From Stromatinia cepivora (lineage: Eukaryota > Ascomycota > Leotiomycetes > Helotiales > Sclerotiniaceae): a stretch of DNA of 64,000 nt. The position numbers and the translations under genes are program-made. Location of the stretch: positions 43,662-107,661 of the forward strand of contig RCTD01000045.1 of the NCBI GenBank assembly GCA_014898415.1. Direction: 5' to 3'. Shown here one piece after another: positions 23,216 to 33,625 of this stretch. The notes beneath the pieces were generated by a model. That model was not told where the DNA came from. It searched no databases and saw nothing but the letters and a program-made list of their open reading frames with translations. Each line of letters starts with the position of its first letter. Positions within the stretch are counted from its first letter, which is position 1.

Positions 23216-24028
23216 ATGGATAAAGCGAGTAAATCCGTCCGCGATGGGCGTACCTATAAGGAGAGGTCACAGCCCGAAGAGCGCAAACGATGGGGACTTC
23301 TTGAAAAGCACAAGGTATGAATTTCGTGAATTATTACTGCTAAATACTAATTAAATTTGTAGGATTATTCTGCCAGAGCGCGCGACTTCAATAAGAAGAA
23401 AGCGAAGCTTAAGGCACTTAAGCAAAAAGTGCTCGAGAAGAATCCTGATGAGTTTTACTTTGGAATGGTGAACAAGAAAGGTCCTGTAAAAACCGGCAAA
23501 AAATACACAGGAACTGTGAATGGAGACCGAGATAATCAGGTTTTGAATCAGGATGCTGTGCGCTTGTTCAAGACACAAGATTTGGGTTACGTTCGGACGA
23601 TGAGGAATAAGGCATTGAAGGAAGTTGAGGAATTACAAAAAAGAACCGTGGGCATTAAGGGACGTGGAAAGAAAATTGTATTTGTGGAAGATGAAGAAGA
23701 ACAGAAAGAAAAGGTGGGAGAGGACGTTTCCGACATGGATATGGATATGGATATGGATTTCGATATCGACGAGGACGATGAACATGATGACACAATCAAA
23801 GATGAGACCATCGAAGAGGATGTAGCTGCCAAGAATCTCCGAAAGCTTCAGGAAAAGGAGGTGCATAAGTTGGAAGTCAAATTATCGATTGCACGCCAGC
23901 GGCTGAAAGCCTTGACCGACGCCGAGGAGGCTTTGGATTTACAACGCGCGAAAATGGCCAAATCATCAACAATCGGCGGTATCAACAAAAATGGGGTCAA
24001 GTTCAGGATACGAGAACGGAAAAGATAA
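23216..24028 (+). CDS. UTP11: U3 snoRNP / SSU processome protein Utp11
   Basis: Nucleolar component of the small-subunit processome needed for 18S rRNA maturation. Exon 1 is 23216-23314, the intron is 23315-23362 (48 bp, with a TACTAA branch site) and exon 2 is 23363-24028, giving 254 aa. The family signature is complete: ERSQPEERKRWGLLEKHKDY across the splice, then ARDFNKKKAKLKALKQKV, then NPDEFYFGMVN, and the KFRIRERKR end. A fungal insertion of alternating Asp-Met pairs (encoded by an ATGGAT microsatellite at 23737-23757) and acidic residues interrupts the middle. Confidence 0.95.
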
Positions 24029-24254
24029 ATTTATTCAACTGGCCTTCAGACATGTCGAAAGCTGCATGCTGAAAAGATAATGGCCAAGAGAATCATGCTG
24101 AGTTCGAAATCCCTTCATCGACCTGCGATAATAAGATACCCCGGGGACAGCCCAAGGAAGGCAATTAATTATATTTATATCCGAGCCCAAATCATACCAT
24201 AGTCGTGATCATATACCAAAAACACCAAAGTTTCATCCTCTTATCCGAACGCGA

Positions 24255-25862
24255 TTACCTTTTCTTGGTCAAACATTTGCTGAGCCAAATTATAATAGCT
24301 GCAACTGCTTTCACTGTCATCTTCACGATCCACGCCATGGCCTTAACCATCATCCAGAGCAAGCCGCAAAACCCTGGCACCTTTTCCTCATCTTTGACCT
24401 TCTCTTTCGTCGGGACCATCTTGTATTTTTGGCTCTCTTGACTTTCTAAATCCAGTTCCATTTGTTCCCCCCTCAAAAATGATTTTCTCTTTGATTTTGG
24501 AGTATCTGGCTGTATTGGTGCGCCAGGAGGTGCCTCAAATCTCTCAATATGCATCCTTTTCTCCTCGTCCATCGCAGCCAGCATGACAGCGGCGATCGCT
24601 ACATCCACGATATAGAAAGCATCTATTCTGGCAGCTACCCCTGTATCGATTTCCAAGAATCCTGTTCCACTACCATCTCTCACCAAACGCACAAGATTGT
24701 GTGGTAATTCTGGATGCTCAAGCGTATATTCAACTCTGGACCAAGCTGGTGATGAATTTATCGCTATGAGAAATGGAGTGCTGACTGCAGGATGTCTGAG
24801 GTAAAATTTCTTAGTATCATCATCCCACAACAATCGTCCACACTCTCGCTCGGCCGCTGCCAAAACTAAGGCACCGTCTGCCATATTTGATCGTCCAGCC
24901 AGATCGACTGCCATACTTGAGGCTGCATGGGGGTATAGGAGAGCTACTAGGCCATCATTCGGTGGTAAGCGGCGCGAATATTCCTCGAGCGTCGTGATTA
25001 ATACTTCCATTTGAGAATCGGCCTTGGGAAATACGCCACTCTTTGGAGATTGTGACTTCCTCGGCGATTTGGCAGGGTTTTGCCTTGTCATCGTTACCTG
25101 AGCTGAAGTCGAAGTCGGATCAAGACGCAATGTATAAAAAGGCTGAGTTGCGGAAGAAAGAGTGTGGATGGGTTCTTTTACTGCGCTATTCATTTTCATA
25201 ATGAACTTTTGACCTTCAGATGCCGACGCTTTCCATCCATTGGTGACTTTCCATAGTTCCTTCAATTCGGCGGAGGTTGATGGTTCAGGCCATGTCTCGT
25301 CTTGAAGGCCTCTTCCAAGCTGACCAGGTGATTGTGGGCCCAACGACATTGGGCTGCCCATACCGGGGCTTACCTCATTGATTCCGGGGGAGTATGGTTG
25401 TCGGCTGATAGCGTTCTGTGGAATGTGTCGGGGGCTCTGCTGTGTTGGGTAATATTGTTGATATTCTAATGGAAGTTCGGGATTATACCGAGGGAATATG
25501 GATCTCATTACTGGCTCTTCCCGATGGTGGTGCTGACTATTTCTGGATGAATTACTGTTGCTTCTCACAAGTGTAGGTGCTTCCGAAAAAGAAGTGTGAG
25601 ACCTCGGACTTTCAGATGCAAGCACAGCTGGAGGGGGTATGTTCATGGGCGACGCTCTTCCATCTTGGGGAGTTTGGCGACCGCCAAATGGTAATTGCCT
25701 TCCATCGACGAACATATCAAGCGACTGCGAACGATTCGCAGGATCCAGATCAGATGTGGACGTCGGAAGGTTGCGATCATCGCTGTTACTTTTCCAAGTT
25801 TTCTTCTTGGATGGTGGAGGTGGAAATAATTGCAGACCCATACTGACTGGTTTATCTGACAT
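24255..25862 (-). CDS. Conserved filamentous-ascomycete protein with C-terminal hydrophobic tail
   Basis: A single exon of 535 aa from the first ATG (25862) of a longer open frame. Residues 1-220 are low-complexity and Pro/Ser/Gln-rich. A conserved globular region follows (about 225-470, e.g. ELKELWKVTNGWKASASEGQ, and RLLWDDDTKKFYLRHPAV). A basic linker then leads to a C-terminal hydrophobic segment rich in Trp, Ile and Val (MMVKAMAWIVKMTVKAVAA) ending TKKR. Orthologues are sometimes labelled acetylserotonin methyltransferase-like in databases, but no methyltransferase motif is visible and I do not adopt that name. The tail suggests membrane attachment. The function is unknown. Confidence 0.8.
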   Translation of the reverse strand: MSDKPVSMGLQLFPPPPSKKKTWKSNSDDRNLPTSTSDLDPANRSQSLDMFVDGRQLPFGGRQTPQDGRASPMNIPPPAVLASESPRSHTSFSEAPTLVRSNSNSSRNSQHHHREEPVMRSIFPRYNPELPLEYQQYYPTQQSPRHIPQNAISRQPYSPGINEVSPGMGSPMSLGPQSPGQLGRGLQDETWPEPSTSAELKELWKVTNGWKASASEGQKFIMKMNSAVKEPIHTLSSATQPFYTLRLDPTSTSAQVTMTRQNPAKSPRKSQSPKSGVFPKADSQMEVLITTLEEYSRRLPPNDGLVALLYPHAASSMAVDLAGRSNMADGALVLAAAERECGRLLWDDDTKKFYLRHPAVSTPFLIAINSSPAWSRVEYTLEHPELPHNLVRLVRDGSGTGFLEIDTGVAARIDAFYIVDVAIAAVMLAAMDEEKRMHIERFEAPPGAPIQPDTPKSKRKSFLRGEQMELDLESQESQKYKMVPTKEKVKDEEKVPGFCGLLWMMVKAMAWIVKMTVKAVAAIIIWLSKCLTKKR

Positions 25863-27507
25863 AATGGAAACAAATCTCGCAATATTACAATTTCGATATT
25901 TTATACAATTTTTCTCCCGGCACACATATCAAGAATATAGGAGCACGATACTACACATATATACATCAAAACCTCATTTTTGATAACAACCGTAAATCCC
26001 CGGTTCATGCAGCCCAAAATAAAAAGTTCCCGGAGACGATGAAATTCTGCGACCGTGCTGGAAATAGATTTCGAACGTGCCTTACCGCTATAAATCGACG
26101 AATTCGATTGATCCGAATTATTTTGTACGCGGGGAAGAAAACCTTGTTAGCGCCAACATGTACTGTGACAGCTACTTTGATTGGTGATGCAACATTTCTG
26201 GGCGCTTCGAATAACCAACCAAGTACCTCAATCACAAACACCATTTTCTAGTGGATCGGAAGATTTTTATTTATGGAAATGTGAGGGGTTTGCTTTTACC
26301 GTCTTATCGTGTTTATCTTACTAGTTTGGTTGGTTTGTGAAACATATCCATTGATTCATCCAAATTCTGTTCAATATTGTTCGCCGAGCCGGAAACATTG
26401 ACTTTGACCCTGAACATTACTACAAGGATCGGGCCAATGATTGTAGGATTTCAACAAGACTTGGGAGACATCGTCGAGGAATTCAAGGTACTTCAGGGTA
26501 CTACTGACATCATCAGCCTTAAACGATGATCAGCGTGGGGCACTAAAAGCTTTGAGCGGACAAGTATAAAGAGCTGCTCTTTTCTCCTCAAATATTCTTG
26601 AAGGTTGGGGCGGTGTATCGAGTTAGAGATTTTTATCGACCTTGACAATATTGGCTTCTTCAAGTATTGTGCAAAATAAAAAATGAGGATTCTTCACAAC
26701 ATCCAGCCATCTATTTACATATCAATCGAAGTACATGATGCAAATGGTCAATTTTTCGGCCGGGTTCGACAGTCGTGTTCTCAATTAGGTAGTTGTTGAA
26801 CGCCTCTCGGCCACTTCTAAACACGGGTCTCGGCGCTCAAACATGTACCGCATAAAGGGATCTTGATATTGCTGGGCCGTCGGTTTCGGATCATGATAGC
26901 CTCGAAACATCTCATCACTCGTCAATGACAGTAGCAAGTGTTTCCGGCATCAAGACAACAACCATATATATTTAGAGGCTGTTCCTCAATCCACAAAAAG
27001 CAGAATTCAAGGTACACTCCTGGATCTATGTGCGGAAATATGCCTTGAATCTGTTGATAAAATGCCCAGATACTTTTGATCAGTTGCCATAGTCCGGACG
27101 GCAGTCCAACAACTACCAGTCCCTATTCAATTAATGTGGAATAATTAATTCATTTTAAACCTCAAGTTCTGCTAACTTACGGCATTTTGGGTCATAAAGT
27201 TTGAACTGCAGTTTGAACCATTGGAAATCCCGATGGCGCTCCCTATGAAGCTAATATATCATCATCATCATGCACGATGAAATTGTCAGGAGCTATAACA
27301 AGCTAAGAAAATCACCGTGGTTTCGATTGTAAGCAGCACAGTCAGGGACTACGAATGGTTTTAATCGCGAGAAATTCATAGAAATCTACTCATAAACAAA
27401 AAGATTCTTTGCATCATCCTTCAAACCAGAGTCTTCATTAATTCCTCCCATCAGCTCGACTCGAACACCACCACGGCTTGCTACTATGACGCCGCTACCA
27501 ACTTGAC
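25863..27507. other. Intergenic with possible unannotated minus-strand exons
   Basis: 1.6 kb. On the minus strand 27120-26930 reads as a protein-like segment (LVVVGLPSGLWQLIK, FFPH-type aromatic-rich text, IYGCCLDAGNTCYCH). It is preceded by a donor and acceptor pair (near 27182 and 27123) and another protein-like segment. No single start-to-stop model could be made; see findings. A 79-aa ATG frame at 26244-26005 has no family features. Confidence 0.35.
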
Positions 27508-28725
27508 CTAGTAGGCTGTGTAACCGTCGACGGTGAATCCAAAGCTGTGCCCGATTGTGTAATGGTTTCCTTGCTCATCGTATTGCCCGGTTTCAATCGC
27601 TCTGTCAGATCCGTAGGAAACGGTGAAATATGTGCAAGTACTGTAACATTGGGAAGTCAGTGATTGCCAATCAAGGAAGCTTTTTGAAGTAAAATGTGGG
27701 AGCAAGACTGAACAAAGAGATGATAGGGGATCTTACAATACTCCATTCTGTCCATTCTCGTACAAGATATAAGATACGAAGAATGCACAACTAGGGTTAC
27801 TCTTTGCACTACACACGGCCGCACAGACAGTTGGATCATAAGGCTGAGTCTGAGGGAAAGCCCCCACTCCCACTATTCATGGATTAGTAAAATTCCTACC
27901 GGACTCTACCCTGTGAGAATTCTTTGGTACTTACTATATGTCGTAGTGTTTGCGGGGGCATTAATGGTAGCAGTTCCAAAGTTTTGAACTCCTCCATATC
28001 CGGGAATTGCTGGGGGAGCAACCGCGTTATATGCGTTCGAACCAGCAATCACAACTTGGAAGTCGGCTTGCCACTGGCCACTGTTTGTAGCCGATGAAGC
28101 ATCCAACAAGCCACCGAAGAGCGAACATTTTATAAGTGTTTGGGATGGAGGATTTGGACAATCCTCAGTGTCTGGAGCAACGGTTGGATCTCGCTCGAAG
28201 ACTAGATTCGTCAGCTTTTGCGCAGAAATTAGAGGAACAAGACTTACAGATATTGAAAGAAGTGCAGCCCTGTATGTCATTGCATGCATTGGCACAAATG
28301 GCAGGATCGTAAGAAGTGACAGAGTCGGAGATGTATGTCAAGTATGTGGCGGATTCAGCAGCGGCGTCAACATTTTGGAAGCCATCGACACGAACATAAC
28401 CTAGAGGAGTTACAGCATTCAGTGCTGCACTGGCAAGATTTTGATCTGCTTCGAAAGCTGCCGCGGTGTCCGGACTCGGGCAAGTGCTGCGCTTATGTCT
28501 ACGATTGATCACGGCGGCAGATGCGGTGGCAGCTGCAATAGCAGCATCTGCTACAGATGTTGGGTTGTATGTTATACTGGCTGTCACCGTGTTTCCGGTG
28601 GGAGCTCCTCTAGCAGGAGCAGTGGGAACGGCTTTATATGCTGAAATATCGAGTGTTCGAGGTTTGAGGAATGGGTTTGCCGTGGCTACAGCTAAAAGAG
28701 CCGAGAAAGCAATTGTTGATTTCAT
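27508..28725 (-). CDS. Secreted cysteine-containing fungal protein
   Basis: Four exons, 28725-28248, 28201-27935, 27872-27737 and 27640-27508, join in frame to 337 aa. Residues 1-17 form a signal peptide (MKSTIAFSALLAVATAN). A dibasic HKR motif before STCPSPDT looks like a Kex2 processing site. The body carries regularly spaced Cys (ICANACNDIQGCTSFNI, then FFERDPTVAPDTEDCPNP). Near the end come VCAAVCSAKSNPSCAFF and a terminal beta-rich segment around TCTYFTVSYG. The pattern belongs to a large family of secreted ascomycete proteins without known function, often induced extracellularly. Splice phases all agree, which supports the model. Confidence 0.8.
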
Positions 28726-29871
28726 TTTGGCAGAATCTGGAGGGTTTGCAGTGTATGGTTTTGTTATATTAAAGAAGTGAAGATTGAAGCTCGTGTTGAT
28801 CTGATTCTTTCTGGCAAGATCTGCAGATGTGAGGTTCTTTATACTTTTTTCATAGTCCACAGTCACCTCGTTCTATCTGGGTGCCCATTTTCCAGCTGAA
28901 CGCATTCAGCTTCCTTGCCACTTCCAAAACAGTACATTGCTATTAAGAAATACAAAAGGCGATGCTATTCTCATCATTTCACCCCCAAGATTATTCTCAA
29001 GCGAGGGGCATTAATACGCCTCACAGAAACCCAAGAAAATCAAAGGCGGAAGCCTGGAGATAATTTGGGAAACTAAATGATACTGAGAGATGACAGGTCT
29101 CTTCAAAGGCCACATTTTGATCTGTTTCGATCGTTGGCTTCCTTTCCTCGAATCAAATAGCATTACATTTGACACCACATAAATTAAGAAGACCTGAAAA
29201 GGTGTTGTCTGACACGGCTCATCGCACGTTTTGTTAAAACAGGTCATTGGTGCATGTTCATTCTATCAATTTGCAACGTCAAATCTTACTTCACGCATAT
29301 GGCTCGATATTCTTATTTAACATATCAATAAAAACAAGTAGATAAAGACTGAATGAGAAGGGCATCACCCAAAACCCCTTTCTCATACCTCAATGCTACT
29401 TCAAAAAAGTAAAGTGGGGTCTATTTTGGAAAGCCAAGTCTTTCATTGTGTTATTTTCCAATGAATGTAACATTGATGGATAAATTACCATGAGGCCATG
29501 GCAAGAACATTTCAACGCCTTAAGGTGTGGGTAAAGGCTAAGGCTGAACAGTATTGAATTCCCTGCTAATCTAATAAGTCAATAGTCGTGTTATGTAGAC
29601 AGGGCTAGACATTTATTAGCAAGGAACCTCCAATTTGACAGAATCTTAGCGTCACCAGGGCCCCCATGTACACTGCGGGTCCTCAACACACCTTCGCGAG
29701 CATCACACAGGTACTTTGGAAGCTTGCAGGATACTTTATCTTATCAGGAAATAGGTTGTGGTGATCGCTTGAAGCATTGGGCTATAATGTGAAATTTCCT
29801 CGAGCTTTGTCTGAGTTTTGATAGTGCAAGTCTTCATCTTAGCATCTATTCTTTCCTCTACTACAGCGAAA
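28726..29871. other. Intergenic, divergent promoters
   Basis: 1.15 kb between two divergent start codons (secreted protein and GH16). No further coding, RNA or repeat feature is seen. Confidence 0.6.
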
Positions 29872-31291
29872 ATGCAGAGAGCTACTTCTCAAATCACCAC
29901 TTCGAAGAGTACCCCTCAATCTGAGGAAAACAGCCGTGCACAAACTCCTGTGGGCACTTCTAACCCATTCGCTACACCTCCATACTCAAGGCCTGCCTCG
30001 ACAATTGGGGCCCGATCTGGGTTCCAGTATGCCGAAGTTCCTGGAACAGGATATTTTCGATCTCGTCGCGTCCGCAAAGCAGATGCCGTACCTCTTCCTG
30101 TCAACAAGAAGGCAAAGAAGGAGGCACTTTTATGGGTTTTCCCTCTCTGCGGCTTGCTTCTAGGATTAGGTCTAACTGGCCTGATCATCTACTTGAAAAT
30201 AGCTAGTATTACACACCACAAGTACTGCCCAGTTCTGTCAGAAGACTTTTCCTCTGGTACTTTGGATCCTAACATTTGGACAAAAGAAGTTCAAGTGGGT
30301 GGTTATGGGTTAGATTCTTCCCTTACGTACATGCTTTCAGACTCTGACAATCAAATCAACACAGAAATGGTCAATTTGAGCAGACCACGACAGATGCCGA
30401 AAACCTATTTATTCAAAATGGCCAGCTGTACATTAAGCCTACAATTCAAGAACCATCGTTGATTACCACCAACAATATCATCAACCTCACGGCGGATGGA
30501 ACTTGCACAACCACCTCCAATATCCTTCTCAATTGTGTCACTTCTACAAACACAACCAATGGGACTATCGTGCAACCAGCCAAGTCTGCTCGCATCAATA
30601 CCAAGCTTGGTGCTACCATTAAGTACGGGAAAGTGGAGGTTAAAGCCAAACTCCCGAAAGGAGATTGGCTCTGGCCAGCCATTTGGATGCTGCCGGTCGA
30701 GGATACCTACGGAGCCTGGCCACAGAGTGGTGAAATTGATATTATGGAATCCCGTGGCAATAACTACACCTACAGTCTTGGAGGCAACAATTTCGTATTC
30801 AGCTCTTTGCATTGGGGTCCTGATGAAGCAAGCGATGCATACAAGAAAACTACCAACGTGAGAGCTGCCTTGCATTCCGAGTTCGGTGATGATTTTCACC
30901 TTTACGGCTTGGAGTGGACCGAGAAGTTTATTTTTGCATACATTGATAACACGCTGCGCCAAGTCATGTATTGGCCGTTTAGGAAGCCATTGTGGCCGCA
31001 AGGAAATTTTCCCTTGAGTGATGCCAATGGGACAGCGATTGTGGATCCGTGGTCACAAACTGGCCGAAAAAATACCCCGTTTGATCATTTAGAATTTATC
31101 TTATCTTGAACGTTGGTGTTGGGGCGCAGAATGGCTGGTTCTTGGATGGCGCAGATGGAAAACCATGGGTTGATGGAAGTCCATCTGCAAAGCTTGATTT
31201 CTGGAAAGCCCGGACCGAATGGCTTCCTACATGGGAGAAGAATGGACAAATGATTGTAGACCAAGTGCAGATGTGGCAACAATGTGATTGA
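29872..31291 (+). pseudogene. Membrane-anchored GH16 beta-glucanase/transglycosidase-like, one frameshift as sequenced
   Basis: Cell-wall beta-glucan-acting GH16 enzyme with a type II membrane anchor. Exon 1 is 29872-30308, the intron is 30309-30364 (56 bp) and exon 2 starts at 30365. A cytosolic Ser/Pro-rich tail (1-84) precedes a transmembrane helix (about 85-108, LLWVFPLCGLLLGLGLTGLI). The catalytic domain follows, with GDWLWPAIWMLP and the nucleophile/acid-base motif GEIDIMES. The frame then breaks at about 31090-31097. PFDHLEF is followed by a stop, whereas the expected YLILNVGVGAQNGWF continues one frame away to WQQC and a stop at 31291. One missing base in a T run, or two extra bases, explains it. 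No GT-AG intron fits. Everything else is conserved, so a sequence error is as likely as a dead gene. Confidence 0.85.
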
Positions 31292-33625
31292 ACTAAACTT
31301 GACAGGGGAAGAGCACGAACAAGCAACGATCGGCGTAAATAGGATAGGCAATGGACCTTGGAGGATTTCCTTAGATACGGTTAGCTTATTGAAAGTGTGG
31401 TTATTATTAGATGGAATTGGGATTAACATAGCAACACCGTTTGTCTTAGGTTATGGAATATGATTTTGATTTTCATTCACGGTGCACACAGTGCACACCT
31501 ACCTGAGAGTGCTAAACAAACAAGCTCCACTGAGCTGCATCGGAATAAAAACGCACACGGGCAGGATCTTCCTTGTCAAGGATGCTTCATTGTTTCTTTG
31601 GGTTGCATTCAATACCAAATCAACTTTTGCGAGATTGAACGATTGACTGAAATGTAAATGATATTGATGGCCGCGTCTTCATGTACTACGAAGCGAAAAC
31701 AACCCGGAAAGCGTCACATCAACTCGGTTAGAAACCAGCTTTGGATATTACTTGCTCTTCCGACCGTTAAAGTGTGGTATATTAGAGATAGGAACAGCTG
31801 CAGAATAATTTCCGGAACGCCCTCCCGTTTGGAGTTTCGTATCCAACTGCAGTAGCCCCCTCCTGCCGACCACTATCATTACAGAATTTCTGACTACCAT
31901 CAATATTCCCCTATTGAAAGCTTACATTTTCAATTTGCATTTTGCATGCATAGCTCAGGGACCACAACTTATGTGGCCGATGGTACGCAGCAGAAAAACG
32001 AAGTATGTCCTTATCATATCATCTTAGATTGATCATCGTAATATAAACACCTTGATGTCATTTTCACATGTAAATGCATGCAATATGCTTCGTTAGGAAA
32101 TTGTTGGGACCTCATTCACGCAGGTTTATCATCGAAGCAACAATTACCACCTACCCAAGACGACTTCCTTTCCTTATCACTTGCCTACGCATATGTACTA
32201 CTATAATTCCACTACAAAATCTAACGGCGCAGATATGGAAATCTATTCTCTGCATGTCGTAATGACCAATCAAGTCAACAAGGGGCTCTGTGTGGATATG
32301 TCGTTAAACCCCTTGTAGAACATCACCACATATGCCGCTATGTGTGGGTCATATGTGGATCATTATAAGCTCATTACGAGCGGCTGGTAAAGTGTATATG
32401 CATCCTAGATCGCGTTTGTACAACTTTCGCAGAAATAGAAGAACCCAACTCACATCCAGCTGAACATAGAAGGGTGTTGTAGCCAGATTCAGCCTTCTAG
32501 GTGGAAGTGATAGAACACTGATATCAATTTTTCGGACGAATACAAGCGAATATGACAGGGCAAGATTTGGCTGCCACGTTCTTTCTGATATCCATTTTCG
32601 TGGTGATTGGCAATAAGCTTTCTAGATTTGATACGCGATGGAACATTTTGAGCGTATCATTTCCTAACTTGGAAAATTCTCCGACTCTTAGACGGCCGAA
32701 TCTTGAACAGTGGTGCTATCGAATGATCAATAGCATCAAAATCAAAAAGAAAACGGCGAACAATATTAGCTGGGCGCGTCTACAAGGTTACCAAGCATTG
32801 AAATGCCGTTGGCTTGCGTTATCTGTTGGAGCATGCATCGCGACATATTGAGAGTCCGCGGTGGATGCGATCGTATCCTGATAAGCAACCCTGAATAATC
32901 ATTCTAACCCTTGTTTCCGAGGTGTGACTTCAATATTTTCATGCAGGCAAGATTCACCTCACTATATGTACAACGACGATATAGGCCAGGAACGCTTTGA
33001 CTTGCCCAATCTTTTCTCAGGCCCCAACAGAAGCGACGTCTAGGAACCGAAATGCATGAGCATCTCTCCCTATCGGCATTCAGAATTGTAGATGCTCCCT
33101 GTCTGGTTCGACCTGGATCACCATCAAGCGATAGATCTTCTCAAGGATAGCTTCAAGTATTGATGAATCTCAGCTCAAAACTACGACATGCCTTTCGGAC
33201 ATTGGCCGGCCCGATATCTCTGCATCTCCTTGAAAATCTGGGTGTATTCTAGGAATTAAAGTGGAAATTTTGGAGGGATATCTCCAATGATACAGGGTGT
33301 TCGGCCAAAAGCTTTCAAAAGTGTCGAAGTATTTTTTGAGGATATCGATTGACTAGGGTCAAAATCCACGTTCGTGCTTTCACGTCTTGCACTCAATTCT
33401 AAGCGTGGTGCTTCGATCAACCTTCATGAAACCTTCCCGTTTGGCCTGAAGGTTGACTCTGTGTCTATTCTGAGCTGGCATACGAAAGCGGTAGGTTATC
33501 GGTGTCGCCTCCGTGAACATCTATATTATGTGTTTGTCTTCGTTCATGTGTTTACCCGTTTCTCTTCTTATCGTCGTGCAAACCACTTTCTTTACTTGAG
33601 CTACTTTACTTCCGCTCTTTCAATT
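31292..33625. other. Long intergenic region, no confident gene
   Basis: 2.3 kb with small ATG frames (for example 32552-32851, 99 aa) that lack family features. An inverted pair CAAGGGG / CCCCTTG lies at 32279 and 32311. The right end is the promoter of the GT2 gene, with pyrimidine-rich sequence just before its start. Confidence 0.5.

Noticed and set aside
23737..23757. ATGGAT microsatellite
   Set aside because: It is coding, within UTP11, and explained by the acidic Asp-Met insertion.
26005..26244. 79-aa ATG frame on the minus strand
   Set aside because: No family features or splice extension, and it lies in the promoter of the downstream gene; kept only as a remark.
32552..32851. 99-aa ATG frame with a hydrophobic start
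   Set aside because: No motif, no neighbours, composition like the surrounding non-coding DNA.
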